Below are positions 37,158 through 47,190 of a stretch of 64,000 nucleotides of DNA, one piece after another. The position numbers and the translations under genes were made by a program. The stretch lies in contig NZ_VUNS01000002.1 of NCBI RefSeq assembly GCF_009695545.1, positions 62,001 through 126,000 of the forward strand. The letters are read 5' to 3'. Source of the stretch: Victivallis lenta. GTDB lineage: Bacteria > Verrucomicrobiota > Lentisphaeria > Victivallales > Victivallaceae. How positions within the stretch are numbered: position 1 is the stretch's first letter; every line of letters starts with the position of its first letter. The notes beneath the pieces were generated by a model. That model made no database searches and was not told the DNA's origin. It saw only the letters and a list, made by a program, of their open reading frames with translations.

Positions 37158-39245
37158 TCAGACCAGTTCAAAGCGGTAGGGAATCGAGTCGAGGAACATT
37201 TTCCCGTAGTGTTTTGAGATCACGCGGCGGTCGAGCACGACCACGATGCCGCGGTCGTTCCGGCTGCGGATCAGCCGCCCGACGCCCTGACGGAATTTCA
37301 GAACCGCTTCGGGCAGGCTGTAGGCGGCGAACGAGTTCTGCCCTTCACGCTCAAGCCGCTCCATGCGGGCCGCGATCAGCGGATGGCTCGGAACCGCGAA
37401 CGGCAGCCGGGTCACGATCACGTTCGACAGCGACTCGCCCGGAACATCCACGCCGGTCCAGAAGCTGTCGGTGCCGAACAGCACGGAGTCGGTATCCTCC
37501 TTGAACTCGCGCAGCAGCCCGGAACGGGTCATATTCTCCCCCTGGACCAGCAGCTGCCACCCTTTGCCGCGGAAATATTCGCGCAGGTCGTCCGCCGTCC
37601 GGCGCAGCGAGGCATAGCTCGTGAACAGCACGAACGCCTTGCCCTGAGTCAACTCGACGAAGCGCGGCACCTCCCGCTCGAGCGCGGCCTGATAGCCGTC
37701 GTCCTTCGGGTCCGGCATGTCGCGCGGAATATAGACCCGCGCCTGGTCGGCGCCGAACGGGGAGTCGAGCAGCAGTGTCCTGCCGTTGCAGAAACCGGTG
37801 CGCCCGGTATAGTAGTCGAACGAATTCCGCACGGTCAGCGTCGCACTGCACAGAATGACCGGGAAATCCTGATGGAACAACAGCTCCGAAAGCAGCTCCG
37901 GAACATTCAGCGGCGTAGCGTGCAGACTGACGCTGCCGCGCTCGCTTTCGGCATAGTAGACCGCATCCGGCACAAGCTTGCGGGTGAACTGGTCGATGCC
38001 GACGATGAATTCGCGGCAGCGGGTCAGCTGCGCTTCGACCTCGGTCCGGAAGCTTGCGTCCTCCTGCCCCTCGAGAAACTGCGCGAGACTCCGGTAGAGC
38101 TGCTCGAGCTTCGCGCTGAGGCGGTTCGGAAAGCGGGACGGGTCCTGAATCTCCAGCGCGCTCTCGTTATGCTCGCGCAGCACGTTTTCGAACGGAGTGA
38201 AGAACCCGTACGCCTCGTCCCGGCTGTCGGCCACCGCGCCGCGGAGAGCCGGGTCGGCTCCCTTCCGCATCAGCAGCCCGCGCGCGTTCTCCTGATTGTA
38301 GAGCCGGTTCAGCGTCGCAACGATGCCGAACCGCGACAGGTGGAGCCCGAGATGGTCGGCCGCGTTATCCTCGAGCGTATGCGCCTCGTCGAGCAGCACG
38401 ACGCCGTAATTCGGCAGCAGCGCGCCGGCCGCCCCGCTGGCCGCCCGCATGGCGAGGTCGGTGAAGAAAAGCGCGTGGTTCGCCACCACAATGTCGGCCG
38501 TCTCCCACGACTGCCGCGCCCGGTAGTAGAAGCAGTTGCGGTAGAATTCGCATTTCGGCCCGAGGCAACTGGCGCCGTCGCAGCAGGCGAGCGACCAGGT
38601 CTCGGGCTCAAGCCGGAAATCGATCGAATCGCGTTCGCCGTCGGTGGTGTACTCCATCCACCGCCCGAGGCGGCCGATGTCGAGCGCAAGCGCCGGAGCG
38701 GGCAGCAGCGCGTCGCGCTGTTCGCCGGAGAGCAGCGCGAACCGGCGGCGGCACAGATAGTTGTGCCGTCCCTTGGCGAGCGCGGCCTTGAATTCGATGC
38801 CGGTCAGCTTCCTGAGCAGCGGGATGTCCTTGTCGATCAGCTGTTCCTGCAGATTGATCGTCTCGGTCGAAACCAGCGCCGGCCGCGCCGCGAGGCGGGA
38901 ACGGTAGATGAGCGGAATCAGATAAGCGAAGCTCTTGCCGACCCCGGTCGGCGCCTCGATGCAGAGGTTGTCGCCGCAGCACAGCGCGTCGGCGATCGCC
39001 CCGGCCATCTCAAGCTGCTGCGGCCTGAATTCATACGGGCGGCCGCCGTATTCGGCTGCGGCCTTGAGCGGGCCGCCGGGTGCGAAAAACGCCTCGCATT
39101 CGGAGCGGATGTCGATCTCCACCGGCGGCGGATCGAACTCGTACTCGACATTGAATTCGGACGGGTCGAAATGCGGAGCCGCCGCTTCCGGCACATCATC
39201 CGGCTCCTCCCCGGGCGGAAGGTTGAAATCGATCGGTTTGATCAT
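37158..39245 (-). CDS. DinG/XPD-type ATP-dependent DNA helicase with Fe-S cysteines
   Basis: A 695-residue superfamily 2 helicase. Residues 75 to 110 hold YEFRPQQLEMAGAIADAL and the Walker A APTGVGKSFAY. The Fe-S cluster cysteines are CCDGASCLGPKCEFYRNC. The Walker B box is DEAHTLED, and VANHALFFTDLA precedes it. The C-terminal half ends with QGVGRLIRSRNDRG, the motif VI arginine region. DinG-type enzymes unwind DNA in the 5'-3' direction and remove R-loops or forked structures. It is the last gene of the minus-strand run starting at ruvB and is separated by five bases from the AlbA_2 gene. Confidence 0.9.
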   Translation of the reverse strand: MIKPIDFNLPPGEEPDDVPEAAAPHFDPSEFNVEYEFDPPPVEIDIRSECEAFFAPGGPLKAAAEYGGRPYEFRPQQLEMAGAIADALCCGDNLCIEAPTGVGKSFAYLIPLIYRSRLAARPALVSTETINLQEQLIDKDIPLLRKLTGIEFKAALAKGRHNYLCRRRFALLSGEQRDALLPAPALALDIGRLGRWMEYTTDGERDSIDFRLEPETWSLACCDGASCLGPKCEFYRNCFYYRARQSWETADIVVANHALFFTDLAMRAASGAAGALLPNYGVVLLDEAHTLEDNAADHLGLHLSRFGIVATLNRLYNQENARGLLMRKGADPALRGAVADSRDEAYGFFTPFENVLREHNESALEIQDPSRFPNRLSAKLEQLYRSLAQFLEGQEDASFRTEVEAQLTRCREFIVGIDQFTRKLVPDAVYYAESERGSVSLHATPLNVPELLSELLFHQDFPVILCSATLTVRNSFDYYTGRTGFCNGRTLLLDSPFGADQARVYIPRDMPDPKDDGYQAALEREVPRFVELTQGKAFVLFTSYASLRRTADDLREYFRGKGWQLLVQGENMTRSGLLREFKEDTDSVLFGTDSFWTGVDVPGESLSNVIVTRLPFAVPSHPLIAARMERLEREGQNSFAAYSLPEAVLKFRQGVGRLIRSRNDRGIVVVLDRRVISKHYGKMFLDSIPYRFELV

Positions 39246-39250
39246 CGCCG

Positions 39251-40516
39251 TCAGCGCTGCTCCAGATAGTCGTCGATCAGCGCCGGCAAATTCTGCAGAT
39301 ACTGGTCGGAAATATTGAACCGCTCGGCGATCTCGCTGGTGAGCCGGGCCGCGTGGGCGGCCTCGCCGCTGGCGAGATCGGCGGCGCTGCGGGTCATCTC
39401 AATCGAAATTTTCGGAATCCGGCAGATGAACTTCGCGCGCGGCTTCTCGGGCAGAAGGAGCCGCACATCCTCGGTGTTTTCGAGCGTGAACGCGAGCGTC
39501 AGCAGCTCTTCGGCATAACCGAGCTCCGTGTACAGATTGCCGAGGAAGCGGAACGCCTCGGCGATCTTGCGGACAAGCAGTGTGAATTCGAGTTCGCGCT
39601 CCGGCACAGGCAGATAGGCGATATAGTGAAACATTCCGCTTTTGAACACCTGCCACATGCGCGGCTCCTTCCGGGAGAGCGCCCGCAGCGAGGTATTCGT
39701 CACATACGCCTTCCTGAGTTCGTCCGAGTCGAGGAATTCCGGCGTCGGCAGCGACGGCAGCGCCGCATCCACCGCACGCCGCAGCGCGCTCAGGCTGAAC
39801 GCCTCGGAGTGGAAGCTCGGCGGAGTCACCGTCAGATTCACGAGAAGCGACGGAACGCCGGCCGGCGGATTCTTCCGCCGCTTGAAGAAGACGGCGGCGT
39901 TCGCGACGGCGGCCTTGAACTCCTCGTCACTCTCCGCCTCGGCCGACATGCGGTTTTCGTAGAGAATGCCGCGCAGCATGCGGCCGAGCTCTTCGCGCTG
40001 GTTCCGCAGCGCGCGCTGAATCAGCATCTGCATCTCGATCGCCCGGTAGGCAGGCCGGCTCGATGCATCCGGCGTGCGGATATAGAAAACGCCGGTCTGA
40101 AGCTCGCCTTCGATGCTGCTCGTGCAGACATGCGGCAGCGTCCGGAACGGGCGCACCATGAAGATCGCATACCGCCTGCCGTCGACGACCGGGCGCTCGA
40201 TGGTGAATTCGATCGGCGGCTCAACGTAGCGGTTCACGAACTGGCCGACGGTGGTCGGGTCGAAGGAGTGGACCTCTTCGCGGGAGAGGCCCATGTAGAC
40301 CGACGGGTGTCCGGAGGCGTCCTCCCCCACGCCGATGACGATGCAGCCGCCCTTCGTATTCGCCAGCGCGAGGCAGTGGCGCACGATCTTTCCCTTCGCC
40401 TGCCGGGTCATTTTCGTCCAGCAGAGCGCCGCCTTGTAGTCCAGCACGTCGGATTCGACGCCGCGGTGGACGAGTTCGGCGAAATCGTTCGAAAGTTTTC
40501 CGGGCAGCTTATCCAT
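39251..40516 (-). CDS. AlbA_2 (Schlafen-type) domain putative DNA-binding protein
   Basis: A 421-residue protein. Residues 15 to 140 match the AlbA_2 domain: ESDVLDYKAALCWTKMTRQA, ALANTKGGCIVIGVGEDASG and RRYAIFMVRPF, the divergent AAA_4/Schlafen core. The remainder (from about residue 190) is not recognised; it includes RRKNPPAGVPSLLVNLTVTP and a helical C-terminus. AlbA_2 proteins are linked to nucleic-acid binding and regulation. It lies between the zinc-ribbon protein gene (13 bases) and the DinG-like helicase (5 bases), consistent with a nucleic-acid role. Confidence 0.75.
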   Translation of the reverse strand: MDKLPGKLSNDFAELVHRGVESDVLDYKAALCWTKMTRQAKGKIVRHCLALANTKGGCIVIGVGEDASGHPSVYMGLSREEVHSFDPTTVGQFVNRYVEPPIEFTIERPVVDGRRYAIFMVRPFRTLPHVCTSSIEGELQTGVFYIRTPDASSRPAYRAIEMQMLIQRALRNQREELGRMLRGILYENRMSAEAESDEEFKAAVANAAVFFKRRKNPPAGVPSLLVNLTVTPPSFHSEAFSLSALRRAVDAALPSLPTPEFLDSDELRKAYVTNTSLRALSRKEPRMWQVFKSGMFHYIAYLPVPERELEFTLLVRKIAEAFRFLGNLYTELGYAEELLTLAFTLENTEDVRLLLPEKPRAKFICRIPKISIEMTRSAADLASGEAAHAARLTSEIAERFNISDQYLQNLPALIDDYLEQR

Positions 40517-40529
40517 CGGAAGTCACCGG

Positions 40530-41243
40530 TTACTCCACATCTTCGAGGTAGATGAAATGCATGCAGTTCTCGCAGCTGGTCACGGCCCCCTTCTGCATGT
40601 TGGTCAGCGCCTGCCGGGTGACCCGGAGATGGCAGCTGCCGCAGATTTCGTTCTCGACCCGGACGAGCGGCGCGATGCCGTCCTTGCCGGCGAGCAGCCG
40701 GTTGTAGCGCGCGAGCGTCTCGCCGTCGACGCCGCGGATGTCCGCCGGGCGTTCCTCCTTCAGCTGCGCGATCTCCTTCTTGAGATCGCCCGCGAAAGCG
40801 ACGAGCTCGTCGAATTCAGCGCGGATCGCATTGACGGCGGCTTCGTTGTCCTGCCTGATCTTCCGATAGGCCTTCCTGGCCTCTTCGAACCGGTCCATCA
40901 GCTCGAGTTCGCGGCTCTCGAGGTCGCCGACCTTCTTCTCGTTCAGCGCGATCGTACCGAGCATGGCCTGATATTCGGTGTTTTTCTTGACCATGGCGGA
41001 CTGCTGCTGAAGCCGTTTGTTTTCAGCGTTCAGCTTCTCGATTTCGGATTCGACTCCCTTGCGTTCAAGCTCGATCTTCTTCGCCGCGCTCGCGGCGGCA
41101 TTGACTTCGGCCACGGCCGCGTCGCGCTTGTTCTTGAGCTCGGTCATCTCCTTCGGGAGCAGCGCGAGGCGCGCTTCGAGTTCCCGGATCTTCAGATCGA
41201 CCCTCTGCAGTTTCAAAAGAGCTTCCGCCCATCTTGCCGCCAT
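40530..41243 (-). CDS. C4-type zinc-ribbon coiled-coil protein
   Basis: A 237-residue protein of the widespread CT398/CdsZ-like family. Residues 1 to about 180 are a long antiparallel coiled coil (LLKLQRVDLKIRELEARLAL, KKIELERKGVESEIEKLNAE). The C-terminal zinc ribbon has CGSCHLRVTRQAL and CENCMHFIYLE, four cysteines in two pairs. Start 41243 has GGGAGG eight bases before it; a longer frame upstream does not. In related bacteria the family is tied to secretion or nucleic acid proteins, but no firm role exists. Confidence 0.85.
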   Translation of the reverse strand: MAARWAEALLKLQRVDLKIRELEARLALLPKEMTELKNKRDAAVAEVNAAASAAKKIELERKGVESEIEKLNAENKRLQQQSAMVKKNTEYQAMLGTIALNEKKVGDLESRELELMDRFEEARKAYRKIRQDNEAAVNAIRAEFDELVAFAGDLKKEIAQLKEERPADIRGVDGETLARYNRLLAGKDGIAPLVRVENEICGSCHLRVTRQALTNMQKGAVTSCENCMHFIYLEDVE

Positions 41244-41268
41244 TCTGTATCCTCCCGGTTGTCCGTGC

Positions 41269-41907
41269 TCAGTCGTCCGAGCGCAGTTCGTTGATTTTAT
41301 TGACCAGCAACTGAGGCTGTTCGACGCCGATGATCCGGATTTCATCTCCCGCTCCGGCGGCCGTTCCGATCATGATGTCCCCGACGCCGAAAATTCTCTG
41401 CTTGAACATCTGATTCAGCTTGGCTGCCCGCATATCCCTGATTCGAATCTCGGTCTGTCTTTTCTGAAGGATACCCGTATTGCAGATGATGCGCGCCGTC
41501 GTGATCTCATAGCGGTAACAGCGAATGATCAGCCAATAGTTGATCAGCATGACCGGCAGGATGACGAATCCAATTCCGACGAAACACAACAGCCCGACGA
41601 AAATAATATCGCCGTAGAAGTTTTTCCAAGAAGGATGGTGTTCCGCAATGAGAACCTCGTCTTTGATGGAGGCTTTCGCCCGGACGGACCGGACCGGAAG
41701 AGCCCCCGCGCCTTCCTGATATTCGCCGCAGTAACGGCACTTCCGCGCCCCGGCCTTGATTTCTTCGAGACAGAACGGACAGGTATTCATGGCTTCAGGC
41801 GGACGGACCGTGAAAAAACGGCCGCAGCCGTCACAGCGGATTTCCCGGCCGGCGGATTCATCTTCCGCCTCATGCGCCTTGTTGCAGAACGGACAATATA
41901 TTTTCAT
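41269..41907 (-). CDS. PH domain membrane protein with N-terminal zinc ribbons
   Basis: A 212-residue protein. Residues 1 to 62 hold two zinc ribbons: CPFCNKAHEAEDESAGREIRC with CDGC, and CPFCLEEIKAGARKCRYCG. Then come a soluble part, two close membrane helices (DIIFVGLLCFVGIGFVILPV, MLINYWLII) and a bacterial PH domain of bPH_2 type (YRYEITTARIICNTGILQKR, MFGVGD-like IFGVGDIMIG). The start at 41907 is the first with plausible sequence. The DNA is less GC-rich than that of the flanking genes, which may point to a more recent gain or relaxed selection. Function unknown. Confidence 0.8.
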   Translation of the reverse strand: MKIYCPFCNKAHEAEDESAGREIRCDGCGRFFTVRPPEAMNTCPFCLEEIKAGARKCRYCGEYQEGAGALPVRSVRAKASIKDEVLIAEHHPSWKNFYGDIIFVGLLCFVGIGFVILPVMLINYWLIIRCYRYEITTARIICNTGILQKRQTEIRIRDMRAAKLNQMFKQRIFGVGDIMIGTAAGAGDEIRIIGVEQPQLLVNKINELRSDD

Positions 41908-41927
41908 CAGACAGCCTTTCCTGGTTT

Positions 41928-42950
41928 TCAGAACAATGTCTGCTGTTCGCTGCCGCGAAGCGGGCTGAGCCCGAGCTTCTCCCACGCTTTCGGGGTCGCC
42001 ACGCGCCCTTTCGGGGTGCGCACGAGAAAGCCGCGCTGGATCAGAAACGGCTCGTAGACCTCCTCGATCGAATCCTCCTCCTCGCCGACCGAAACCGCGA
42101 TATTCTTGAGCCCGACCGGGCCGCCGCGGAAGTTTGCGATGATGGTTTCGAGAATCCGCACGTCCATCTCGTCGAGCCCGTCGTTGTCGATCTGGAGCAT
42201 GCCGAGCGCGTCGGCCGCGACCTGCCCGGTAATAACCGAGTCGGCCCGGATCTGGGCGTAGTCGCGGGCGCGGCGAAGCAGGTTGTTCGCAATGCGCGGG
42301 GTGCCGCGGCAGCGCCCGGCGATCTCCCGCGCCCCCAGGTCGTCGATCTCGATGTCGAGGATGCCGGCCGAACGCTTCAGAATCCGGGTCAGGCTGTCGA
42401 CGTCGTAGTAATCGAGCCGGATATTCAAACCGAAGCGCGACCGCAGCGGCGAGGAGATCATCCCCTGCCGGGTCGTGGCGCCGACCAGCGTGAAGCGCGG
42501 CACCGTGAGCCGGACCGAGCGGGCGCCCGCCCCCTGCTCAAGCATGATGTCGATGAAGAAATCCTCCATCGCGCTGTACAGATACTCCTCGACCGTCGTG
42601 TTGAGCCGGTGGATCTCGTCGATGAACAGGATGTCGCCGGGTTCGAGCGCGGTCAGGAGCCCGGCGAGGTCGCCCGGCTTTTCGATGGCGGGGCCGCTCG
42701 AACTCTTGAGGTTCGTGCCGCGCTCGTTCGCAATGATGTAGGCGAGCGTGGTCTTGCCGAGTCCCGGCGGTCCGCAGAGCAGGATATGGTCGAGCGCCTC
42801 GCCGCGCGCCTTGGCGGCGGCGACGAAGAGCTCGAGCTGGTCCTTGACCTTCTCCTGCCCCGGGAAATCCGCGAATTTCGGGGGGCGCAGACTGGTTTCC
42901 TTCGCGGGGTCGCGCTTGTTCAGGGTCGATGTGATGAATCGTTCCGTCAT
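41928..42950 (-). CDS. ruvB: Holliday junction branch migration ATPase RuvB
   Basis: A 340-residue AAA+ motor of normal length. The Walker A is [18 protein letters not shown], Walker [11 protein letters not shown], sensor 1 [18 protein letters not shown], and the winged-helix end has [20 protein letters not shown] and [18 protein letters not shown]. RuvB drives branch migration of Holliday junctions with RuvA; ruvA and ruvC are not in the window. A TACAAT element sits only 11 bases before the ATG (42962-42967), and no ribosome site is visible, so the transcript may be nearly leaderless. It heads the gene run down to 37158. Confidence 0.97.
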   Translation of the reverse strand: MTERFITSTLNKRDPAKETSLRPPKFADFPGQEKVKDQLELFVAAAKARGEALDHILLCGPPGLGKTTLAYIIANERGTNLKSSSGPAIEKPGDLAGLLTALEPGDILFIDEIHRLNTTVEEYLYSAMEDFFIDIMLEQGAGARSVRLTVPRFTLVGATTRQGMISSPLRSRFGLNIRLDYYDVDSLTRILKRSAGILDIEIDDLGAREIAGRCRGTPRIANNLLRRARDYAQIRADSVITGQVAADALGMLQIDNDGLDEMDVRILETIIANFRGGPVGLKNIAVSVGEEEDSIEEVYEPFLIQRGFLVRTPKGRVATPKAWEKLGLSPLRGSEQQTLF

Positions 42951-42979
42951 AATCTCATAAAATTGTATCGCCGCATGAC

Positions 42980-43007
42980 TTGTTTTCCGGCGGAAGAGGT
43001 GTTAAAT
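42980..43007 (+). promoter_or_regulatory. Putative transketolase promoter
   Basis: TTGTTT at 42980-42985 and TTAAAT at 43002-43007 with a 16-base spacer in the AT-rich divergent gap between ruvB and the transketolase gene. A long leader of about 80 bases with AAGAAAGGAATTC follows to the ATG. Confidence 0.35.
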
Positions 43008-43094
43008 TTAATATCGTCACGTCATATAAAGAAGATAGCGCAACAACGGGAAAATTTCCAGTTCCTCAAAAGAAAAAGAAAGGAATTCGAGCAG

Positions 43095-45167
<2,073 letters not shown>

Positions 45168-45176
45168 TTCCGCCGC

Positions 45177-45217
45177 AAAGCCTTCCGGGAGCCCTGCCTG
45201 CCCGGAAGGCTTTTTTT
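45177..45217 (+). terminator. Rho-independent terminator of the transketolase gene
   Basis: AAAGCCTTCCGGG at 45177-45189 pairs perfectly with CCCGGAAGGCTTT at 45201-45213, followed by a T-run to 45217; the loop is 11 bases. Confidence 0.85.
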
Positions 45218-45260
45218 CCGTCAATGCGAAACTCCCGCATGGGAGGAGAGAGGAGAAACC

Positions 45261-45660
45261 GTGGCCGACGGAAAACTCTGTTACAACCCCGATATCTTCC
45301 GGGTCCGCAATCTCGACGAAGCGCGCCGGATCATTCTGACGAACGAAGGTCCCGCGGATACCGGTGAGTGCCGGCGGAAGGAGACGCCGGCACTTGCGGC
45401 CGGACTCTGCCGCGAACTCAATCTCAGGAAGAACCAGCTCCTGCTCGACCACGGCTGCGGCGTCGGGCGGCGTCGACATTTCGCCGGAGATGCGGGCGAT
45501 GGCGCGCGACGATGTGGATATCCGGGAGCTGACCGCGCAGTTTTTCTCGCTTTCTTCAACTCCGGCAGTTTCCGGCCGGAGCCGGAATCGCGCCGTACCA
45601 GGCATTCTGCCGGACTTACCTGAAAACCCGCGACCACTCACTTATAAAAAAACAATCAAA
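45261..45660 (+). pseudogene. SAM-dependent methyltransferase remnant
   Basis: A GTG at 45261 with GGAGAGAGGAG before it starts a reasonable protein: CYNPDIFRVRNLDEARRI and NLRKNQLLLDHGCGVGR, the glycine-rich motif I of class I methyltransferases. Directly after it the frame is lost. One frame over comes VDISPEMRAMARDDV, the next motif of the same fold, and still another frame gives APYQAFCRTYLKTRDHSLIK near the end. The join falls at a short direct repeat (GCGGCGTCG twice), as expected for a slippage deletion. About 130 residues are left of the usual 200 or more. A promoter is not seen. Confidence 0.6.
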
Positions 45661-45671
45661 GGACGGTCATT

Positions 45672-46529
45672 ATGAATACGGAGATGTTGTCGGTCTGGTC
45701 ATCGATGTTCATGGAGCTTTCGCCGGAGGAGGCGGTCGAAACGTTTCTGCGCTGCGGACTCGCCGCGACGGAGCTCTCGTACGAACACGCCGCCGTGCTG
45801 CTCAAGCGGGGAAGCGCGGCCGGAGCCGGATCGGAATTCCGCAGCTATATCGATAACCGCGGCTTCTCAATTCCGCAGGCGCATCTCGACTTCGTGACCT
45901 GCGACCCGGCGGACCCCGATCCGGCGGCGCGGCGACATCATATCGACAGCCTGAAGGAGCAGATCGAGCTCTTTGCCGTGCTCGGAGTTCGCGCGATGGT
46001 GCTGCATTCAGGCGGCAGAAAGGCGCGGGCGGCGGGGTGGACGGCGGAGCAGACGCAGGCCGTCGCGCTGGAGAGTTTCCGGGAGCTCGGCGAACAGGCC
46101 GCAAAGTTCGGCGTCACGATCTGCCTCGAAAACATGTACGGCGAAAATTATGAACTCCAGCCGGCCTATTCGTCGGCCGACCTGCTCCGGATCATCGACC
46201 GGATCGGTTCGCCGCAGTTCGGCATCTGTCTCGATACCGGGCATCTCGCGCTCTCGAAGGCCGAACCGCACGACGTCTTCATCCGCAACTGCGGAAAAAC
46301 GCTGAAGGCGCTGCATATCGCGGACAATTTCGGAGTGAAGGACGATCACAGGCTGCCGTATATCGGCAACTCGGTCGATTGGGTGAAAACCGCCGCGGCG
46401 CTCCGCGAAACCGGCTACGACGGTCTCATCAACTTCGAGATTCCGGGCGAGCGCGGCTGTCCCCGCCCGGTGCTGGAGGACAAAACCCGTTTCGCCCGCA
46501 AACTCGGCGAAACGATCTTCCTCGGGTAA
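45672..46529 (+). CDS. Sugar phosphate isomerase/epimerase-like TIM-barrel protein
   Basis: A 285-residue xylose isomerase-like TIM-barrel protein. Metal-ligand style segments are ICLENMYGENYELQP, GICLDTGHLALS, LKALHIADNFGVKDDHRLPY and LINFEIPGERG. The family includes tagatose 3-epimerase, hydroxypyruvate isomerase and inositol dehydratases. AAAGGACGG precedes the ATG. It is a single gene behind a decayed methyltransferase. No signal peptide. It might handle sugars released by the nearby hydrolases, but that is inference. Confidence 0.85.
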   Translation: MNTEMLSVWSSMFMELSPEEAVETFLRCGLAATELSYEHAAVLLKRGSAAGAGSEFRSYIDNRGFSIPQAHLDFVTCDPADPDPAARRHHIDSLKEQIELFAVLGVRAMVLHSGGRKARAAGWTAEQTQAVALESFRELGEQAAKFGVTICLENMYGENYELQPAYSSADLLRIIDRIGSPQFGICLDTGHLALSKAEPHDVFIRNCGKTLKALHIADNFGVKDDHRLPYIGNSVDWVKTAAALRETGYDGLINFEIPGERGCPRPVLEDKTRFARKLGETIFLG

Positions 46530-46591
46530 GAACGGCGGACATTGCAGAAACGCGCCCCCTCCGCATCATCGCTTCCGGGGGCGCGCCGCCC

Positions 46592-46608
46592 GGCCGGGCA
46601 ACGCCCGG
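46592..46608. terminator. Hairpin between convergent genes
   Basis: GCCGGGC (46592-46598) and GCCCGGC (46602-46608) form a perfect 7-bp stem with an AAC loop, within a larger GC-rich dyad. There is no T-run. It may act in both directions between the isomerase and hydrolase genes. Confidence 0.35.
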
Positions 46609-46626
46609 CGGCGGCCGGAAGTTCCG

Positions 46627-47190
46627 TCATTTCTTCACGGTCCGCACGGTCAGTTTCACGTCGTCGAACCGGGCCGTCCCCGTCGCGTCTCCGAGGAAGA
46701 AGGAGAGCAGAATGTACTTGCCGTCCGCCGGAATCTCCGCGAGGTCCAGAACCAGCTTGCGTTCCGTCCAGTCCGCATCCGGCGCAAGATCGATGCCGTC
46801 CTTGTGCGCCAGGCGCTTATGGTCCCCGGTACGGATTTCGACCGTGCCGAACGCATGCCCCTTCAGGCCCTCGTTCTTCTGGCGGTACGAAAACTCGATC
46901 CGGCAGACCTCCCCCTCCTTCGGCGCCGGCAGCGCTTTGACATCGGCCGGAGCCAGGTAGACGGAGTACCACTTCGTCCTGCTTTTCGCCTCAAGCTTCA
47001 GTGCGCCGTCTTCGATTTTCGCCGAAAAATTCGGGTCGCTGTTCGCACTGATTCCCCACTTTTCCGGCGTTCCGTCCGCCTTGGCCTGCGCAAAATCGGC
47101 GTTGGCGACGGGGACGGTTCTGGCCGGCCCGGCGGCATTTGCCGCCGTCAGTGCCGTCGCCGCAACCAGTGAACTCATGAGTTTTTTCAT
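46627..47190 (-). CDS. Internal gene: secreted carbohydrate-binding-like protein
   Basis: Start at 47190 inside the larger frame, preceded by AAGGAG with a six-base spacer. It encodes 187 residues: signal peptide MKKLMSSLVAATALTAANAA, then a beta-sandwich of the CBM4/22-like kind (VANADFAQAKADGTPEKWGI, WYSVYLAPADVKALPAPKEG, TARFDDVKLTVR). Such proteins bind polysaccharides or cell-surface glycans. It is likely made mainly as a separate product from its own ribosome site. An alternative is that it acts as the C-terminal domain of the fused hydrolase, where an internal signal peptide would be useless. Confidence 0.65.
   Translation of the reverse strand: MKKLMSSLVAATALTAANAAGPARTVPVANADFAQAKADGTPEKWGISANSDPNFSAKIEDGALKLEAKSRTKWYSVYLAPADVKALPAPKEGEVCRIEFSYRQKNEGLKGHAFGTVEIRTGDHKRLAHKDGIDLAPDADWTERKLVLDLAEIPADGKYILLSFFLGDATGTARFDDVKLTVRTVKK

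Noticed and set aside
46592-46608. Inverted repeat as a mobile element end
   Set aside because: No second copy, no target duplication; a simple hairpin between convergent genes explains it.
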